Program-made: the position numbers and the translations under genes
In this document: positions 23,476 to 36,276 of the stretch, piece by piece
Layout of the letters: every line of letters starts with the position of its first letter
Position numbering within the stretch: position 1 is the first letter of the stretch
Notes under the pieces: generated by a model
Told to the model about the DNA's origin: nothing
Database searches by the model: none
Seen by the model: only the letters and a program-made list of their open reading frames with translations
DNA from: Cardiocondyla obscurior
Lineage: Eukaryota; Arthropoda; Insecta; Hymenoptera; Formicidae
Direction of reading: 5' to 3'
NCBI RefSeq assembly: GCF_019399895.1
Contig: NC_091891.1
Location: 930,001 to 994,000 of the forward strand
DNA length: 64,000 nucleotides

Positions 23476-26400
23476 ATGGCCGATGAAGTGGTGGAGACAC
23501 CACGGAGCCTCGGTAACGAAGACACCGAGTGCATCGTTGACGCCGAGATCGACGGCGACGACGAGGACTCCGACGGGGTTATAGTCCCGGAGCTCCAGGG
23601 TACTCTATCCAAATGGACGAACTACATACACGGCTGGCAAACCAGATTCATTGTTCTCAAAGATGGTACCTTGTCTTATTACAAATCTGAGCAGGACAGT
23701 GGGTATGGGTGTCGTGGCTCGATTAGTCTATACAAAGCCAACATCAAGGTGAGAGGTCAAGATATATCTTATATGTGTAAATGTACTCAGCAATGTGAAC
23801 ATAATGTGGCATAAATGATCGAACAGTTGTATTAAGTTGTATTGTTATGTTTTTTAATAGGCACACCAGTTTGACGAATGTAGATTTGATGTGTCTGTAA
23901 ATGATTGCTTGGTTTGGTATTTAAGGGCAAATAATCCTGAGGAAAAGCAGCGATGGGTGGATGTTTTAAAATCTTACAAGGTAACGATAGATAATTTAGA
24001 TAATTATTTTTATTTGCTTTGGTCATTTAAATTAAATCTGCCGCGATAAAATTTGTACATTGTGCTTAATAATTTTTTATTTACCGCGAAACAGTCGGAA
24101 TCTGGCTATGGGAGCGAAAATAGTCTCAAACGACATGGTAGTGCCATTTCGCTCGTGTCAAATACACAATCGACAACGAGCGCAGGTAGTCTTACTAAAC
24201 GTGGTATTAGAGGGCTGAAGGAAAAATTAGCCGAAATTGAAACCTTCCGAGACATTTTGATCAAACAAATCGACACTTTGCAAAAATATTTCGATAACTG
24301 TGCAGAAAATGCCAAGAATACTTCCAAGGAAGGTAATATCATTAAACTCGTGAATATTACTTTATAATTCAATATCTTGTTTTGAATACTTGGAATGTAT
24401 CACTAAAATGTTTTAATTTAATCTACGTTGTGATAAATTTTATAGAAAAAAAAATTGAGACAATGTTCAATCCAGCTGAGCAATCGGTAGATTTTAAAGG
24501 GGAAGCGATAACGTTTAAAGCCACCAGTGAAGGGGTTTTGGCGACTTTGCAACATTGCGTTGAATTGATGGTGCAACGAGAAGATGCGTGGCGTCGAAGA
24601 TGGGAAAAGGAAGTTGAGAAAAAACGAAAGCTGCAAGAACTTTATAAAGCTTTAAAAGATCAAGTTGCCATGCATCATAATGGCTCACCACGACCTAGAG
24701 TCGTCATACACGGAGGTCCTGATTACGAGGTTGGTTTTTCTTTCTTTCTTTTTTATGTACATAAAATGTATTTTATTAAACGTTGAATATTTTAGAAACG
24801 CAAACTTTAATTAAATATTTAGTCGGCAAATGCTCTCTTTCAAAAATATCTATTAAAACATAGTAAAATAATTTGAGTGTTAAAAAAAATATTTTTGCAC
24901 TATCAAGTTTTAATACTCATTGATTTCAATATGTACTTATCTGTCTTCAACTTGTTTGTCCACTATATTATATAACGTTTTAATAGCATGTGTATATAAC
25001 TATCACTTACATGATTATTAATATTATGACAACGTTTAAAAGAAATTAAGACATTTAGAAAGGCAATTTTATTTATTAAATAATTTTTTATATTTTATTT
25101 TATGTTTTTATGTATTGAAATTAGTTGCGATTATTTTTTCCTTGAACTTGAAACTTTGAAGTTATCATTATTACAATATTTTAATTTAAAAAATATTATC
25201 AGTTATTTAATCGTAAAATTTTTTTACGTAATATTGTGTCGAACTGTTCTGTTGGTGACATAAGTAGTGTTTATGTGTTAGAAAGTAAGAGAAATGCGTT
25301 TCTGAATACATTTCGTAATTATCAATTAGGTCACTACTTTGGAAATCTTTCGCCTGCTTAGTATCCTCGAAACCACTGAGGAGTAAAGACTTGTGTGCTT
25401 ATTTTTATATATAAATACCTCTACTATTTAATTTGTATTAAAACAATTTTTAATAGAACAATATGAAATTGAAAATTAAGTGTTATAATGTGAGTTTTTT
25501 TTTCACTATACATTAAATAAAATATTTTTCAATAACATTTTGAAATTTTGTTTTTAAGGAGGGTCCACACAGCGCTCTTTGTGACGAAGAATTTTACGAC
25601 GCCGTCGAAACAGGGCTGGACAAAATCGAAGAAGAAAATCAATTAAGGGATCGTTTAAAACAAAAGTCTGTTTCAATTGTGACGTCTCCTGCGACGAAAG
25701 CGTCTACGCACAGGCTATGGCCAGAGGTTATTATAATATATATTTATTGTATTAAAATATTAAGTTATTATAATATATATTTATTGTATTAATGAATTTT
25801 ATTTTTATCACTTAATTTTTTTCGTTTTAACTAACTTGCAGATAGAGAAAATTACGATGGAGCAATTGCATTACGCTCGCCTCGGTGTAGGCGGTGCGGG
25901 CGGCTGGCAATTATTCGCCGAAGACGGTGATATGCGAATGTATCGACGGGAAGAGGAAGCTGACGGATTGGTCGTGGATCCTCTTAAAGCATGTCACGTT
26001 GTTAAGGGCGTCACTGGCCACGAGGTCTGCGAGATATTTTTCAGTCCTGAGTACAGGAGCGGTTGGGAGGCTACTTTAGAAGATATGTCGATTGTTGAGA
26101 CCATTTCCAAAGACACACTACTGTTTCTACAAACGCACAAACGTATCTGGCCGGCAAGTCAACGGGACGCATTGTTCTGGTCACACATACGCCGAGTGTC
26201 CGATGATCAGGATCGCGACGCACACGATCTGTGGATAGTTTGCAATCACAGTACCGAACATCCCGATCATCCGGTATTATATGTTTTAAAAATATTAATT
26301 TTTATTTATTAAAATAGTTTGACGTGCTAAATGAAATTAATTATTACAGCCAAATGCAGGTAAATGCGTGAGAGTTTATTTGACGGTTGGTCTTGTATGC

Positions 26401-26768
26401 CAAACATTTATCGATCCACCAAAAGACGAGGAGGAAATAAAAAGGGAAAATATTACGTGTAAAATAACGTACTGTTCAGTTGGTAAGGGAAAGAATTATA
26501 CATAACTTAATCAGTTTTATCGTAATTAATGTTTTTAAAATGACTATTAAATTCCGATAATTGGCATTTTTTAATGGACTTTAGTTACATATTTATATTT
26601 TATTTCTTTTAATGTATACGTATGTTGATTTTAATTTCAGTAAATCCGGGAGGATGGGCTCCAGCATCCGTTTTACGGGCTGTCTACAAGAGAGAATATC
26701 CAAAGTTCCTTAAACGGTTCACGAACTTTTGTATTGATCAATGCAAGAACAAGCCAATCACATTTTAA
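23476..26768 (+). CDS. CERT1: Ceramide transfer protein (CERT, StARD11 type)
   Basis: CERT carries ceramide from the ER to the Golgi at membrane contact sites. Eight exons (23476-23748, 23861-23980, 24095-24332, 24446-24729, 25559-25726, 25842-26273, 26350-26482 and 26641-26768) join to 591 residues, near the usual 598. An acidic N-terminus leads to a PH domain (about 41-131) for Golgi PI4P. Next comes a serine-rich SR-like stretch (about 132-160) that in the family is phosphorylated to switch the protein off. A central coiled coil is followed by a FFAT motif, EFYDAVE (near 316), which binds VAP proteins on the ER. The START domain (about 365-588) includes the conserved ends GGWAPASVLRAVYKREYP and FLKRFTNF. 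The ATG at 23476 is the first in frame. Confidence 0.97.
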
Positions 26769-27354
26769 ATGTGACTGATAAGAAAAAAAAAAAAAGAAAA
26801 GAAGAACTTTAATGTTTTCCATCCAATTCCTTATTCACTATTTCAAAGTGTCTTTACGTGATTATTGTAAAAACAAGTTTGTATTGTTACATACTGTAGG
26901 AATTGTAGAATGGCCATTATGATGTAAGTGATACCGTTTTGTATATTACCTTTTTCTTTTTTTTATTTGCTTAAGATAATCGATATATAGCTTGTGAATG
27001 CGAACGGGTGGGGAATTATTATGTTAAAAGCCATTTTATGGTATAAGTAAGTGTATAACAATTATATACACTTAAAAAAAAAAAAAAAAAAAAAAAAAAT
27101 ATGACTTCGATGAAGCACGCGTGGCTGCAGCACCTTTTACCAACTATCCCTTTTCTCTTTGTATGGATAAACAGCCTGTTATATTTGTATACAGAATGCT
27201 TTGTCGCAGAATCCAATTGTACAAATCTGAAATGAAAATTGGATACATATACATTTATCTCTTGTTACACATTATGATCTAATTAAACACTGAATTGTAT
27301 TATATCAGATTATACTGTTATTTTTATTCGTACGTGAAAACATGTGATCTGATA

Positions 27355-27660
27355 AGCAGGTATGGTGTTTGTCGCGGCGACGGCGGCGGCTGGCGTACAC
27401 ACAACACGACCTTGGCGTGGTGTACGTCGAGCCTTGCACTCGATCCTCTGTGAAACATCTACGCAAGTGCTTCGCCTGAGATTCGACGCACACCACGGCA
27501 AGATCACGTACGCTAGCCGCCGTCGCAGCACTATTCCTGACGGTGAGCACCGTGGACCATCGGCCGTCGAGAATTGAGGAAGGAGTTGGAGAGAGATAGA
27601 ATCACGTACACGAGCCGCCGTCCTCGCAGCAAACATTTTATCTATTTCAGTGTACATTGC
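27355..27660. repeat. Fold-back repeat related to the one at 8588-8852
   Basis: The segment 27362-27400 is approximately the reverse complement of 27601-27640 (shared word GCCGCCGTC and flanks). The middle (27430-27560) matches 8590-8730 in inverse orientation, including GATTCGACGCACACC versus its complement. The right end has TTTCAGTGTACA, as at 8838-8850. Confidence 0.6.
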
Positions 27661-27829
27661 TATGTGATTCAAAGGTCACAAAGAAACATAATTGAGACTG
27701 TTGTAGACTTATCAAAAAATAACTCGTTACTTTTATATCTTATTGTTCGCCAAACTTTTCATTTAACAATCAAAGTAAAGGATTATTCTTTTAACAGTAG
27801 TGAGAGAGACAGGGGAAGGGTAGCGGGAC

Positions 27830-28060
27830 GTCCGTTCCCTTCGCCCCTCGGCGGTCGAGAGTGGAGGAAGCAGCGGTAGAGCGCGCTGCTCTTGGTTACC
27901 CCTCAGTCCTCGATTGCCCGCTTTACGTGATGGTTCGCGGCACGTTCATTACGCGCGCTTCGTGTGAGATTCGACACACACCACGTACGGTCACGTACTA
28001 TATTCGCTATCTGCCGTCGCCGAAGCAAGTGCCATACCTGCCATTCGATGTGCATTAACC
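27830..28060. repeat. Diverged repeat fragment of the same family
   Basis: TGTGAGATTCGACACACACC and CTATCTGCCGTCGCC echo the fold-back repeats at 27.4 kb and 8.6 kb. It ends with a TGCCATTC...GTGCAT stretch similar to 8820-8850. The copy is more diverged and has no clear second arm. Confidence 0.45.
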
Positions 28061-28079
28061 TTTTGCGAATTATTTCATA

Positions 28080-28535
28080 TTGCGGAACGTTTCACGTCGC
28101 GGCTCGTTTCGTTCGCCGGTTAGCGCCAGTTTTCAAACTCGTTCATTCCGCCGACGGGAATTGACGGAAGAATCAGAAGGAAGTCTTGGACCTCGCTTTA
28201 CAATTTCTCGTGATCGTGATTCGAGAATCGTTAAAACGGGAGTGTCGCGGATCGCGAGTGTCCAGTGCGCGGAAGGACGACTCGACACGTCCCATCTGAG
28301 TGGAGGAGGAGGCCCAGGAAGGGTATCCTGCATCGGCGGAGCAACTCTTAGGTGGGCATAAATTTTCGTTATAAAATCTTTATCAAATAAAAACTTTTAT
28401 TTTTTCTTAATTAATTTTATTAACTAATTTATGTGTCAACATTAATATTCTTCCTTTTATGTTACAGTCACCGGCAGCATTCTACACCTCCGCTGAAGTT
28501 CATGCAGATTGGTAAGTCGCATAAAATTTACTTTT
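28080..28535 (+). repeat. Splice-like module, copy C, with its GC-rich flank
   Basis: This is a third copy of the module seen at both ends of the 19-22 kb element. A GC-rich block with CATCCTGCATCGGCGGAGCA-like sequence ends in TTAG/GTGGGC at 28351/28352, then an intron-like stretch 28352-28467 ending TTATGTTACAG, an exon-like block 28468-28511 and donor GTAAGTCG. Similarity continues about 35 bases past the second donor when compared with copy A. Confidence 0.65.
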
Positions 28536-28660
28536 TTCTCATAGTTTGGAATTGGGAAGTCTCTTAAAAAAAACAGAGCGCGAGTAGCGCGCGCGCGCAT
28601 GGTTTCTTTTAGTAGGTATAAAAACTTGATTGCCCATTAAAAATTGTATAACCTATATTA

Positions 28661-31626
28661 TTATGACGTTCTCTTTGATTCGTAAGAGCCTAATTTCTTT
28701 AATACGCTAAGACCTTTCTCTTCGTACTCTTCTCGCGTTATCCACACGGAATCTCGATCCTTGGTTATATCAGCCAACACTGCACCGCCCATAAAGACCA
28801 TATCCTTACGTCGTGGTGAATCTTCGATTTTTATTTTGAATTTCTGTAAAAAGAATTAATCAACATTTCAACGTCCACAAGTATTATTACAATATTATTA
28901 ATTATGATAGACTTACATTCAGTTTAGTGGTATCATTCTTTAATACTCTTTGAAGGTAAAGTTGTTTAATTTCTCGTTCGAGCCTCGATGGTAGTCCCGG
29001 GTACATTGTACTACCACCGCTCAAAACGATGTGCTTATACAGTTCGCTCCTAATATCGATATCAGCCGCTTGAATTGTGCTAAATACCAGTTCGGCTATT
29101 CCTTGCGCTTCGACATTAATTAAATGAGGTTGGAAAAGTGCTTCCGGTGCCGCGAATCTTTCACCGCCGACTTTTATCACACGCCCGTCAGGAAGCTGAA
29201 AGAAATATTCACGATGATTCACGTCTCCTTAATTTAATTAAATTAAATAGCTATTATTGCTACGTACAAATATTTTACTTACGGTATAGGATTCTACCAA
29301 TACGGTGGTTTCGAGGGCTAGCTTCTCTTCGGTTTCAATGTTATATCCGATGTAACATAGTTTCTCTTTTAACATGCGCACCGTTTCAAAATCAGCGGAA
29401 TGATTAAAAGCGTAACCGCGTAACAACAGTAATTTAATTAGATACATTGTAATATCACGACCAGCTATATCTAACCGTCTAGTCAAATGTGGCAGGGCGT
29501 ACTCCTCGAACACGGGACAAATGTGCGTGACACCGTCGCCGGAATCCACGACGACACCACTAATCAATCCTTGAGCGTATAATGTCAGTACTGCTTGAAT
29601 AGCGATGTACGTACCGGCGAAACCGTACTTTTCGAACATCACCTGAAATAATAATGCGTTTATTACATTGCCAATTAATAGACTTGACTTAACTTTTTTT
29701 TAAAATACACGTTACCTCTATCATCTTTTCTCTATTAGTAATTGGATTCATTGGTGGCTCGGTTAACAGAATCTTACATTCTTTAGGATTAATGTTCATT
29801 TTCTCCTTGCCGAACGTGTAGTCCCACACGTGACACATGTCTTCCCAGTTTCTACCAGGTGTTGAACGTAACGATTTAGGATCAAGTAAATATCCAATGT
29901 GATAAAAAATTGTACATACCGAACAATTCCATTTTGCATTGGGTAACTTATTTCTAACATAGAACGTAGTTTACTCGCTTCATCGCCAACCATTAAGTCC
30001 TGTGGCAATAATATAAAATTATGAATACTCGTTACCAAGGTTTAGTAATTTCGTGAAGATAATATTACTATATACTCTGTAGTCAATAAAAATAATTGCA
30101 ATACAAAAATTCTAAGTACTGTATTTAAGCTACGTTTAAAAGATTAAAATAATTCCTAATGTATGAAATTTTATTTTATAAATTTTTCAACAGAAATTAA
30201 AGAAAAAAAAAATTTAGTAATTATTTTTTTGTATATACAAAATTAATTAATATTTTCATTAGACGTTACGGTTTACAGTAATGTTACTTCAGTGAGACTT
30301 AGGTTACAGGAATTCACGTTAAAAAACGTATTTCATGTTAAATCAGTTTCCAAACGTGTATACTTAAGCTTGAAAACAAAAGTTTTGCCAAATTTTATCA
30401 CGCTACTCTCACGTTTACAGTCGAAAAAAAAAACAATCTTCCTTGTCAAGACATTGATGTAATGGATGTATATAGCGTCAAAAAAGTATAATAAACTTAC
30501 AGGCATGTTAAGCACATCCTACGAGAGCAAATGTAAGCACACAAATATATTAGATAATTGTAGGAACAGCATAGTATGTACGTATTTTTGCTTCATTAAG
30601 CACACATAATAAATCTATCATTAAAAAATGTTTAAGATATTTCGCAAAAAAATATAGCAACCAATAAATCACTCGCTTAATAATAATATTGTAACTTCAA
30701 AAAAAAAAAAAAAAAAGGAAAAAAAGATTGTTAACAAACTTGTTCAAATAATTAAATATTAAAATGTTATGAATAATTTATCTTACATTGTAAGTACATA
30801 TTCTCTTTTGTTAGTTAAACATCATTAGCGTCTCAAATTATTTAACATCAGTGGACTAAAACTTGGATTATTTTCAGTCAGACTTAAGCGCTAGAGGGGG
30901 CAGGAAGGGCACACGTTGTAATACTATATATTGGACTTACACGAACGCAATATTCTTGCTGAAAATATAATTGTGCTTATTAATAATCTGAATATTGCTA
31001 AAAAATTGAAAGCTTTGAAGCTGACTTAGATTTTATATGCAATTTTATCGATATACATTATATCTTAGTTTATTTCATTAACTTTCGTAATTTCCACAAG
31101 TTTCTAATTGTTTTGTATGCTGTTCTATAAATTAATTGCAGTTAAAATCGAGATTTGCTTTATAAATAACTTTTGTGAGAAATCAAACGTTAAGAACGAA
31201 GCATCGAATGATGATATCTCGATGAATCCAACATCAACTACTAAAACATTTACGTCAAAGCAAAATTGCAATTACTGGCCCTATATTCGTAAGTTTGCCA
31301 GAGTCTAGGGCTATGTACCTTTACATCAATGTCGCCGATCTTGTTGACAGCTCTGATTATCGGTCGTCCAACTATAGATGGGAATATATGAGCCGGAAAA
31401 TTCGCACCGGCATATCCGCACTTGACAAACTACAATTAAAAAAAAAAAAAATGCATTAGCACCAAAAACACGTGGATAGGCCGTCTCTATAATTCCATCT
31501 CGGTTCATTCTCAATTAATTGATGCAACCAGAAACTCGGTGCATTTTGCGAGAAAGACGAAAAATATCGAGCCCTTACTCCGGTGCCGTTGTCGCAGACG
31601 ATGATCTTCCTCCCCTTGCTGTCCAT
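28661..31626 (-). CDS. Arp2: Actin-related protein 2 (Arp2/3 complex)
   Basis: Arp2 is one of the two actin-like subunits of the Arp2/3 complex, which nucleates branched actin. Minus-strand exons 31579-31626, 31319-31429, 29920-29999, 29716-29851, 29283-29642, 28917-29195 and 28661-28843 join to 398 residues (human 394). The nucleotide-binding actin fold is clear: CDNGTGFVKCGYAG, VVVDSGDGVTH, HLTRRLDIAGRD and KHIVLSGGSTMYPGL. GRPIIR and LMVGDEAS mark it as Arp2 rather than actin or Arp3. An 18-base block at 30501-30518, flanked by perfect splice sites and in phase, would add six residues between exons two and three; see the separate entry. Its upstream neighbour is the divergently transcribed PTPS gene. 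Confidence 0.97.
30501..30518 (-). other. Arp2: Candidate 18-nt cassette microexon of Arp2
   Basis: On the minus strand this block encodes DVLNMP. It is preceded by an AG acceptor (CTCTCGTAG) and followed by a GTAAGT donor. It sits in the 1.3-kb intron between DIDVK and DLMVGDEAS, both phase 0, so inclusion keeps the frame and adds six residues to a surface loop. A short alternative insert at this place is known in other animals' Arp2. Confidence 0.7.
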
Positions 31627-33222
31627 CTCGACGTATTTATCCCGTCGGAGTAATCACTTTTATTTTCTCTTTTTTTTTTCCTCTCTTTCGCTTTCTATCA
31701 CGCTCCTTCAGATAGCCGTCATATCGCCAGTTCCATCGGGTGACTAATACCTGCGGGTGAGACAGGGCGTTACCGGTGTTTGGCATCAAATCGTTAAATG
31801 CTAGGTTCGAATGTAATTACCGTCTCGTATCGTCAAATTTGCGCGAGAGTAGCGGGATTCAGCTTGAAAACAGGAGCGAAAGAAACAGGGAAATCGATGT
31901 TCCCTGGAGTAAATTATATACTCGAGGCGCACGGTGAGCGGCGGTCGAATAGCTCGGTGCAGGCCAGCGTAAACTCAAACCGAGAACCTCCATCGTTGTG
32001 AGAGACGAAAAAAAAAAAAATGTTGCTTGTCCGTGGAGGGCCAATCACGTTTCATAGATACCCCGGGTTTACGAAACTCACGGTCGCGATTGGTCGGCGC
32101 GTCCGCCATTTGCTGTTCTCGGCCAATGACGCGCGAGTTTGTTAAAAAAAAAAAATCGCATTATGCGCGGTTTGCTTAATGCCTGCTCTCCCCGCGGACG
32201 TAACATACTTCATGCTTTCGAAGCATACGTGCAATAATGACTGAACGTAAATTATTAATATAAATGGAGAGGAAATGTCAAAAGTGTTCTACGTTGAAAT
32301 GATAGTTATCCCCGATCCCGGAGCTGCGCTCTCGAATCGTGCCTAAAAAAAAAAATCTTCCGTGACGATAAAGTAAGGTTAGACTCGAGGCACTTTCCCG
32401 TGACACGTCGAACACGTTTACGTCATGGGATCCGAAGTTTACAGTTGTGCGAAAGGTTCGATTTCTTGTTAAAACGTTTACGAGTATCATGAAGGCTTGT
32501 ATAAGTAAACGAAGGAATTTTCGCAGCGTGCGCGATAGTAATCGGATCATAAATCATGTAATAAAATAACGACGATGGCGCTGGCCTATCGGTTGCGATG
32601 CACTATTTCCTTCTTTTACAATAACTAATTAACTGTAATTATGCAATCACTCTTTTAACCACGAATTTTTTATTTTGGACCATCCATAAACGTTGTTAAA
32701 TGACGAAAGAACGCTTGTATAAAAGAGAGAAAAAAAAAATAAAATAAAATACCTGCATTCAAGAATCAGAATCTCTTCATAGTTTCATCATTAGCATTAA
32801 AAACTTCATCGTTATAACGGTTTGTTTAAAATCAATCATTACAAAGTAGTAGTACTAGCAATTTACTTGCTCGTAGTAAAATGGTAATATGTGTATTTTA
32901 GCGTGGTGTTAGCGTAATCTTCCCGCATCGACTTGACGTTTTTGCAAGGCAAGAGATTTATGACGCTCGTTGGATGTTTGCATTCGGATTCGTTATAGAC
33001 TTCACTATAAGAATTATATGGATTAATGCAGTGAAAGGTATAACTAGTAGGCTAATTAAATCTGATACATTGAGAATAGATCGCACTGATAAAAAACAGA
33101 TTCAATGAGACGGTTAGACAATTTAATATACTTTGACTGTCAACATACATTGATTCTCAGGTCTTCAATCAATTTTTTAATTATTACTCTCGATCCACGC
33201 GTTAGTATATTCTCATTAAAGA
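31627..33222. promoter_or_regulatory. Divergent region between Arp2 and PTPS
   Basis: This 1.6-kb stretch separates two oppositely transcribed genes. A GC-richer core at about 31730-32140 has CCAAT-type boxes in both orientations (near 32040, 32086 and 32125), suiting the Arp2 promoter. The remainder is AT-rich with short A runs and shows no coding signal. A PTPS promoter is probably nearer 33000-33200 but is not recognisable. Confidence 0.45.
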
Positions 33223-34024
33223 ATGGAACGTTGCAAGAAAAAGCCAATCGCTTACTTGACGCGGAAGGCGCATATCTCCTGCTGCCATCGTCTCAACAGG
33301 TGCGAATTTAAACTAGTGAATAAATAAAAAAATGAATAGATCTTTGTTTTAACGGATCTATAGATCCCACGAGCGATATTTTTCAAGAAGAGAGAACGCT
33401 TGATATAATACGTCGTTCATGAGCATAATAAAAATATATTTGTTAATTAAAATTTAAAAAATTGATTGTCTGGATTAGCCAGAGAGTTTGCGATGTAGTT
33501 TAAAGTATTGATTTTTTAACGAATTTAAATTTTTAGTTTGTTTCTAACCGAAGAGGAGAATAAACGAGTATATGGAAAGTGTAACAATATATGGGGTCAC
33601 GGTCATAATTATACCGGTAAATTATATTACTACCTATTTGCAAAAATAGACAATATCTGAAACAAATAACTTTTTTTTTTTTTGGGTTAATTTTGACGAT
33701 TAAACGCGAAATTAAATTAATTAAGTTGAATCATTTTTAGTGGAAGTAACTGTCCGTGGACCAGTAGATCCATTAACAGGTATGGTTATGAATCTAGTGG
33801 ACCTGAAAAATTCTATGCAGAAGGTATTGATGGATGAGATGGATCATAAAAATATAGATAAGCAAATTGATTATTTTAAAGAGAGAGTTTCAACAACCGA
33901 GAATGTCGCAATTTATATATTCGAAGAGTTAAAAACGCACATGACCAATCCCGAATTGCTATATGAAGTTAAGGTTCACGAAACTGACAAGAACGTTATG
34001 TGTTTTAGAGGAGAATACGATTGA
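33223..34024 (+). CDS. PTS: 6-pyruvoyl-tetrahydropterin synthase
   Basis: This enzyme (fly purple) converts dihydroneopterin triphosphate to 6-pyruvoyl-tetrahydropterin on the path to BH4 and eye pteridines. Exons 33223-33299, 33537-33616 and 33741-34024 join to 146 residues, the usual length. Zinc-binding histidines are seen in CCHRLN and GHGHNYT. The catalytic cysteine is in YGKCNN, the Asp-His pair in MDHKNID, and the substrate-binding glutamate motif in STTENVA. The TGMVMNLVDLK block is also conserved. The first exon was not an obvious frame: the correct start gives MERCKKKPIAYLTRKAHI and then the zinc motif. ISCCHRL replaces the more common FSASHRL, a mild change. The protein ends soon after the VHETDKN block, without a long tail. 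Confidence 0.95.
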
Positions 34025-35412
34025 ATTTTGACTCTTTAATAAGGTTCTTTAATTGTACAAATTGGTACTTGTTTAATATTTATTAGATATTTTTATTACA
34101 TTTGCATAATTTTATTACACGGTCGTACAGTTATATTAAATTAATCGAAAATAATGCATGTAAATTATGGGTTTATATACAATATTCTCTGATGTAAACT
34201 CACAGTTTTCGTGCCGCACTGTAGGGACAGCAGCATCATCTCTTTATCTACATAGTTACGTTGTGCGCTCAGTGGCAAATATAAATTCTCGCATAATATA
34301 AGATAGTAATTTAGAATAAGATAGTAATTTAGAAAATTTAACATTCCAGTTTTATCAGTTTTATCAAACCAGAATTACAGATAAAAATCTATAATACGGC
34401 AAAAAAAAAAAGTTAAATACTTCACCCGTAACATTTTTTTTTTTTTTATTGCACGTGTATATGTTAATCTCACATTTATGATGATCAGAATTCCGATTCG
34501 ATCTCGATTTTATTCTAATTAATAGGATACTAATATTTATGCATGTATATTTATATTAAATCTTCATGCGTTATTTTATTTAAAATATATAATACACACG
34601 CATGTCATTCTTAATAACGATTAATACAATTTGCATTAAAGCACATTCATAAAATAGTCCTTTGTAAAAAAGTTAACAAGAGTGCATATCACAATATAAT
34701 CATTCCATAAATAATTTCTAATTTGCTAATGTACATATATAATCATAAATATCTGTAATTTGTAATTTTTACTCTCATGATGAATTAATCATTAAATTTT
34801 TTATGTGCGCTTTTAATTATATACAGAACTTATTGCGTTGTTTGTGAAAAATGAAGCAAAAGTATTCGTTATAAATCCGATATCGTCATAAGATCTACTC
34901 CAGATTTTGAAACAAGGAACATTTTATTAATGAAAGTCACTAAAGAAAAAAGTAATTTTAGAATAATTAGGCTACTACGGGATATCTGTTTTATCATTGA
35001 TATTTTCAATCATTTTATATGTTAAATAAGTAAACCAGCATTTTTAGAGCAACGATAAATTAATACAGAATATCTCGAATCAAATGTTATATCTTAATTT
35101 CGTGTGTAAAATTGTTAAGTATTTACTGTTACTTGTATAAAAACTTCTTATTTTTCCCCCTTTTAATTTTCTTTCAATATATATATATATTTTTTAAAGT
35201 AACTATACAATTAATTGTAAAAATTCAAAACAAGATATGACGTAAAATACGATAAAATTAATGTTTATCTAAATCACGGGACATCACACCTTTATATAGT
35301 ATCTTCGCATTTACATTTATATAAATGCATGAATATTGTATAAAATACTAGATATACCATCGTAATAAATAACACATTACGATATCAATAAATCTTAGAG
35401 CTCTAAAGAGAG
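34025..35412. other. Convergent AT-rich region between PTPS and alkaline ceramidase
   Basis: This holds the 3' ends of two convergent genes in very AT-rich sequence with several A/T runs. I see no coding or RNA gene. Confidence 0.5.
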
Positions 35413-36244
35413 CTATATATTCATATTGTAACCCGTATTCATGTAACTTCGGATAGTCACGTACGGTATACCGAGTTCGAAGTCGTCTCTGGGCCAATAT
35501 CTTAGCACCGGCGATTGTTGCGGCTTTTCATCCTGTACGGCGAAGTAAGCAAAGAGCACCGCCGCGGTGTAACTCGCAATAAATATAAACAGATGCCACA
35601 GCGCGTGGAGATACGGGAAGTTCAAATTCAGCCAGGTATCACAGAATAGTCGGTCATTCAGCCAACAGGTCACTGCTAGAATCCATACGGCGCCGCATCG
35701 CAATCCTAGTCTGTACACTCTTATCGAGGTGGTCCTTTAAAAATTGTTAAACAATGTAATTCCATATTACGGGTTTCGAACATTGAGATAAAGATTTCTA
35801 CGCCTACGTTACATTACGCGGAGTTTCTCTTTCTGCTTAATTTTTTGTGTTAGACATTTATACGAAGAAATTTACCTCTTCAGTTCCATGACTAAGAATC
35901 CGAACGCCGGTATACCCAAGCTCATTAATGCGAAAGCATTTACGGCTGGATGTATCAGGGCCAAGCCGGTAGCAATTAGAGTGGGCAACGTTGCGCATAT
36001 AGAGAAGAGCTTTCTGTCGTTACGTACGACATTGGGGAAATATCTTCTGGGAAAGAACATACAGAAGCCTGCCATATACACCCACAAAATAGACAATTCA
36101 TCTAATAGTTGACCTATCGCACATATATGCACAAGATTAGCTATTACGCAACATAAATATATCACTGATTAAGCAAATATATCTCGACAAATGCTTCTAA
36201 ACGCTATTCCTTTTGCTGTAACGCATTATTCGTAAATTGTTAAA

Positions 36245-36276
<32 letters not shown>

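Larger units (their letters stand above)
26769..28660. other. Intergenic region with repeats between CERT and Arp2
   Basis: This stretch holds the CERT 3' UTR, a run of about 25 A near 27076-27100, two GC-rich repeat fragments and the third splice-like module, followed by a short CG-alternating tract near 28577-28600. The two flanking genes converge. No protein gene is seen. Confidence 0.5.

Noticed and set aside
31790..31830. GGTTCGAAT word resembling a tRNA B box
   Set aside because: No matching A box, acceptor stem or cloverleaf could be drawn around it.
32896..32965. A PTPS-like N-terminal exon reading VSVIFPHRLDV
   Set aside because: It only loosely resembles the family. The exon at 33223-33299 fits better, supplying an ATG, the right phase and the zinc-binding CCHRLN.
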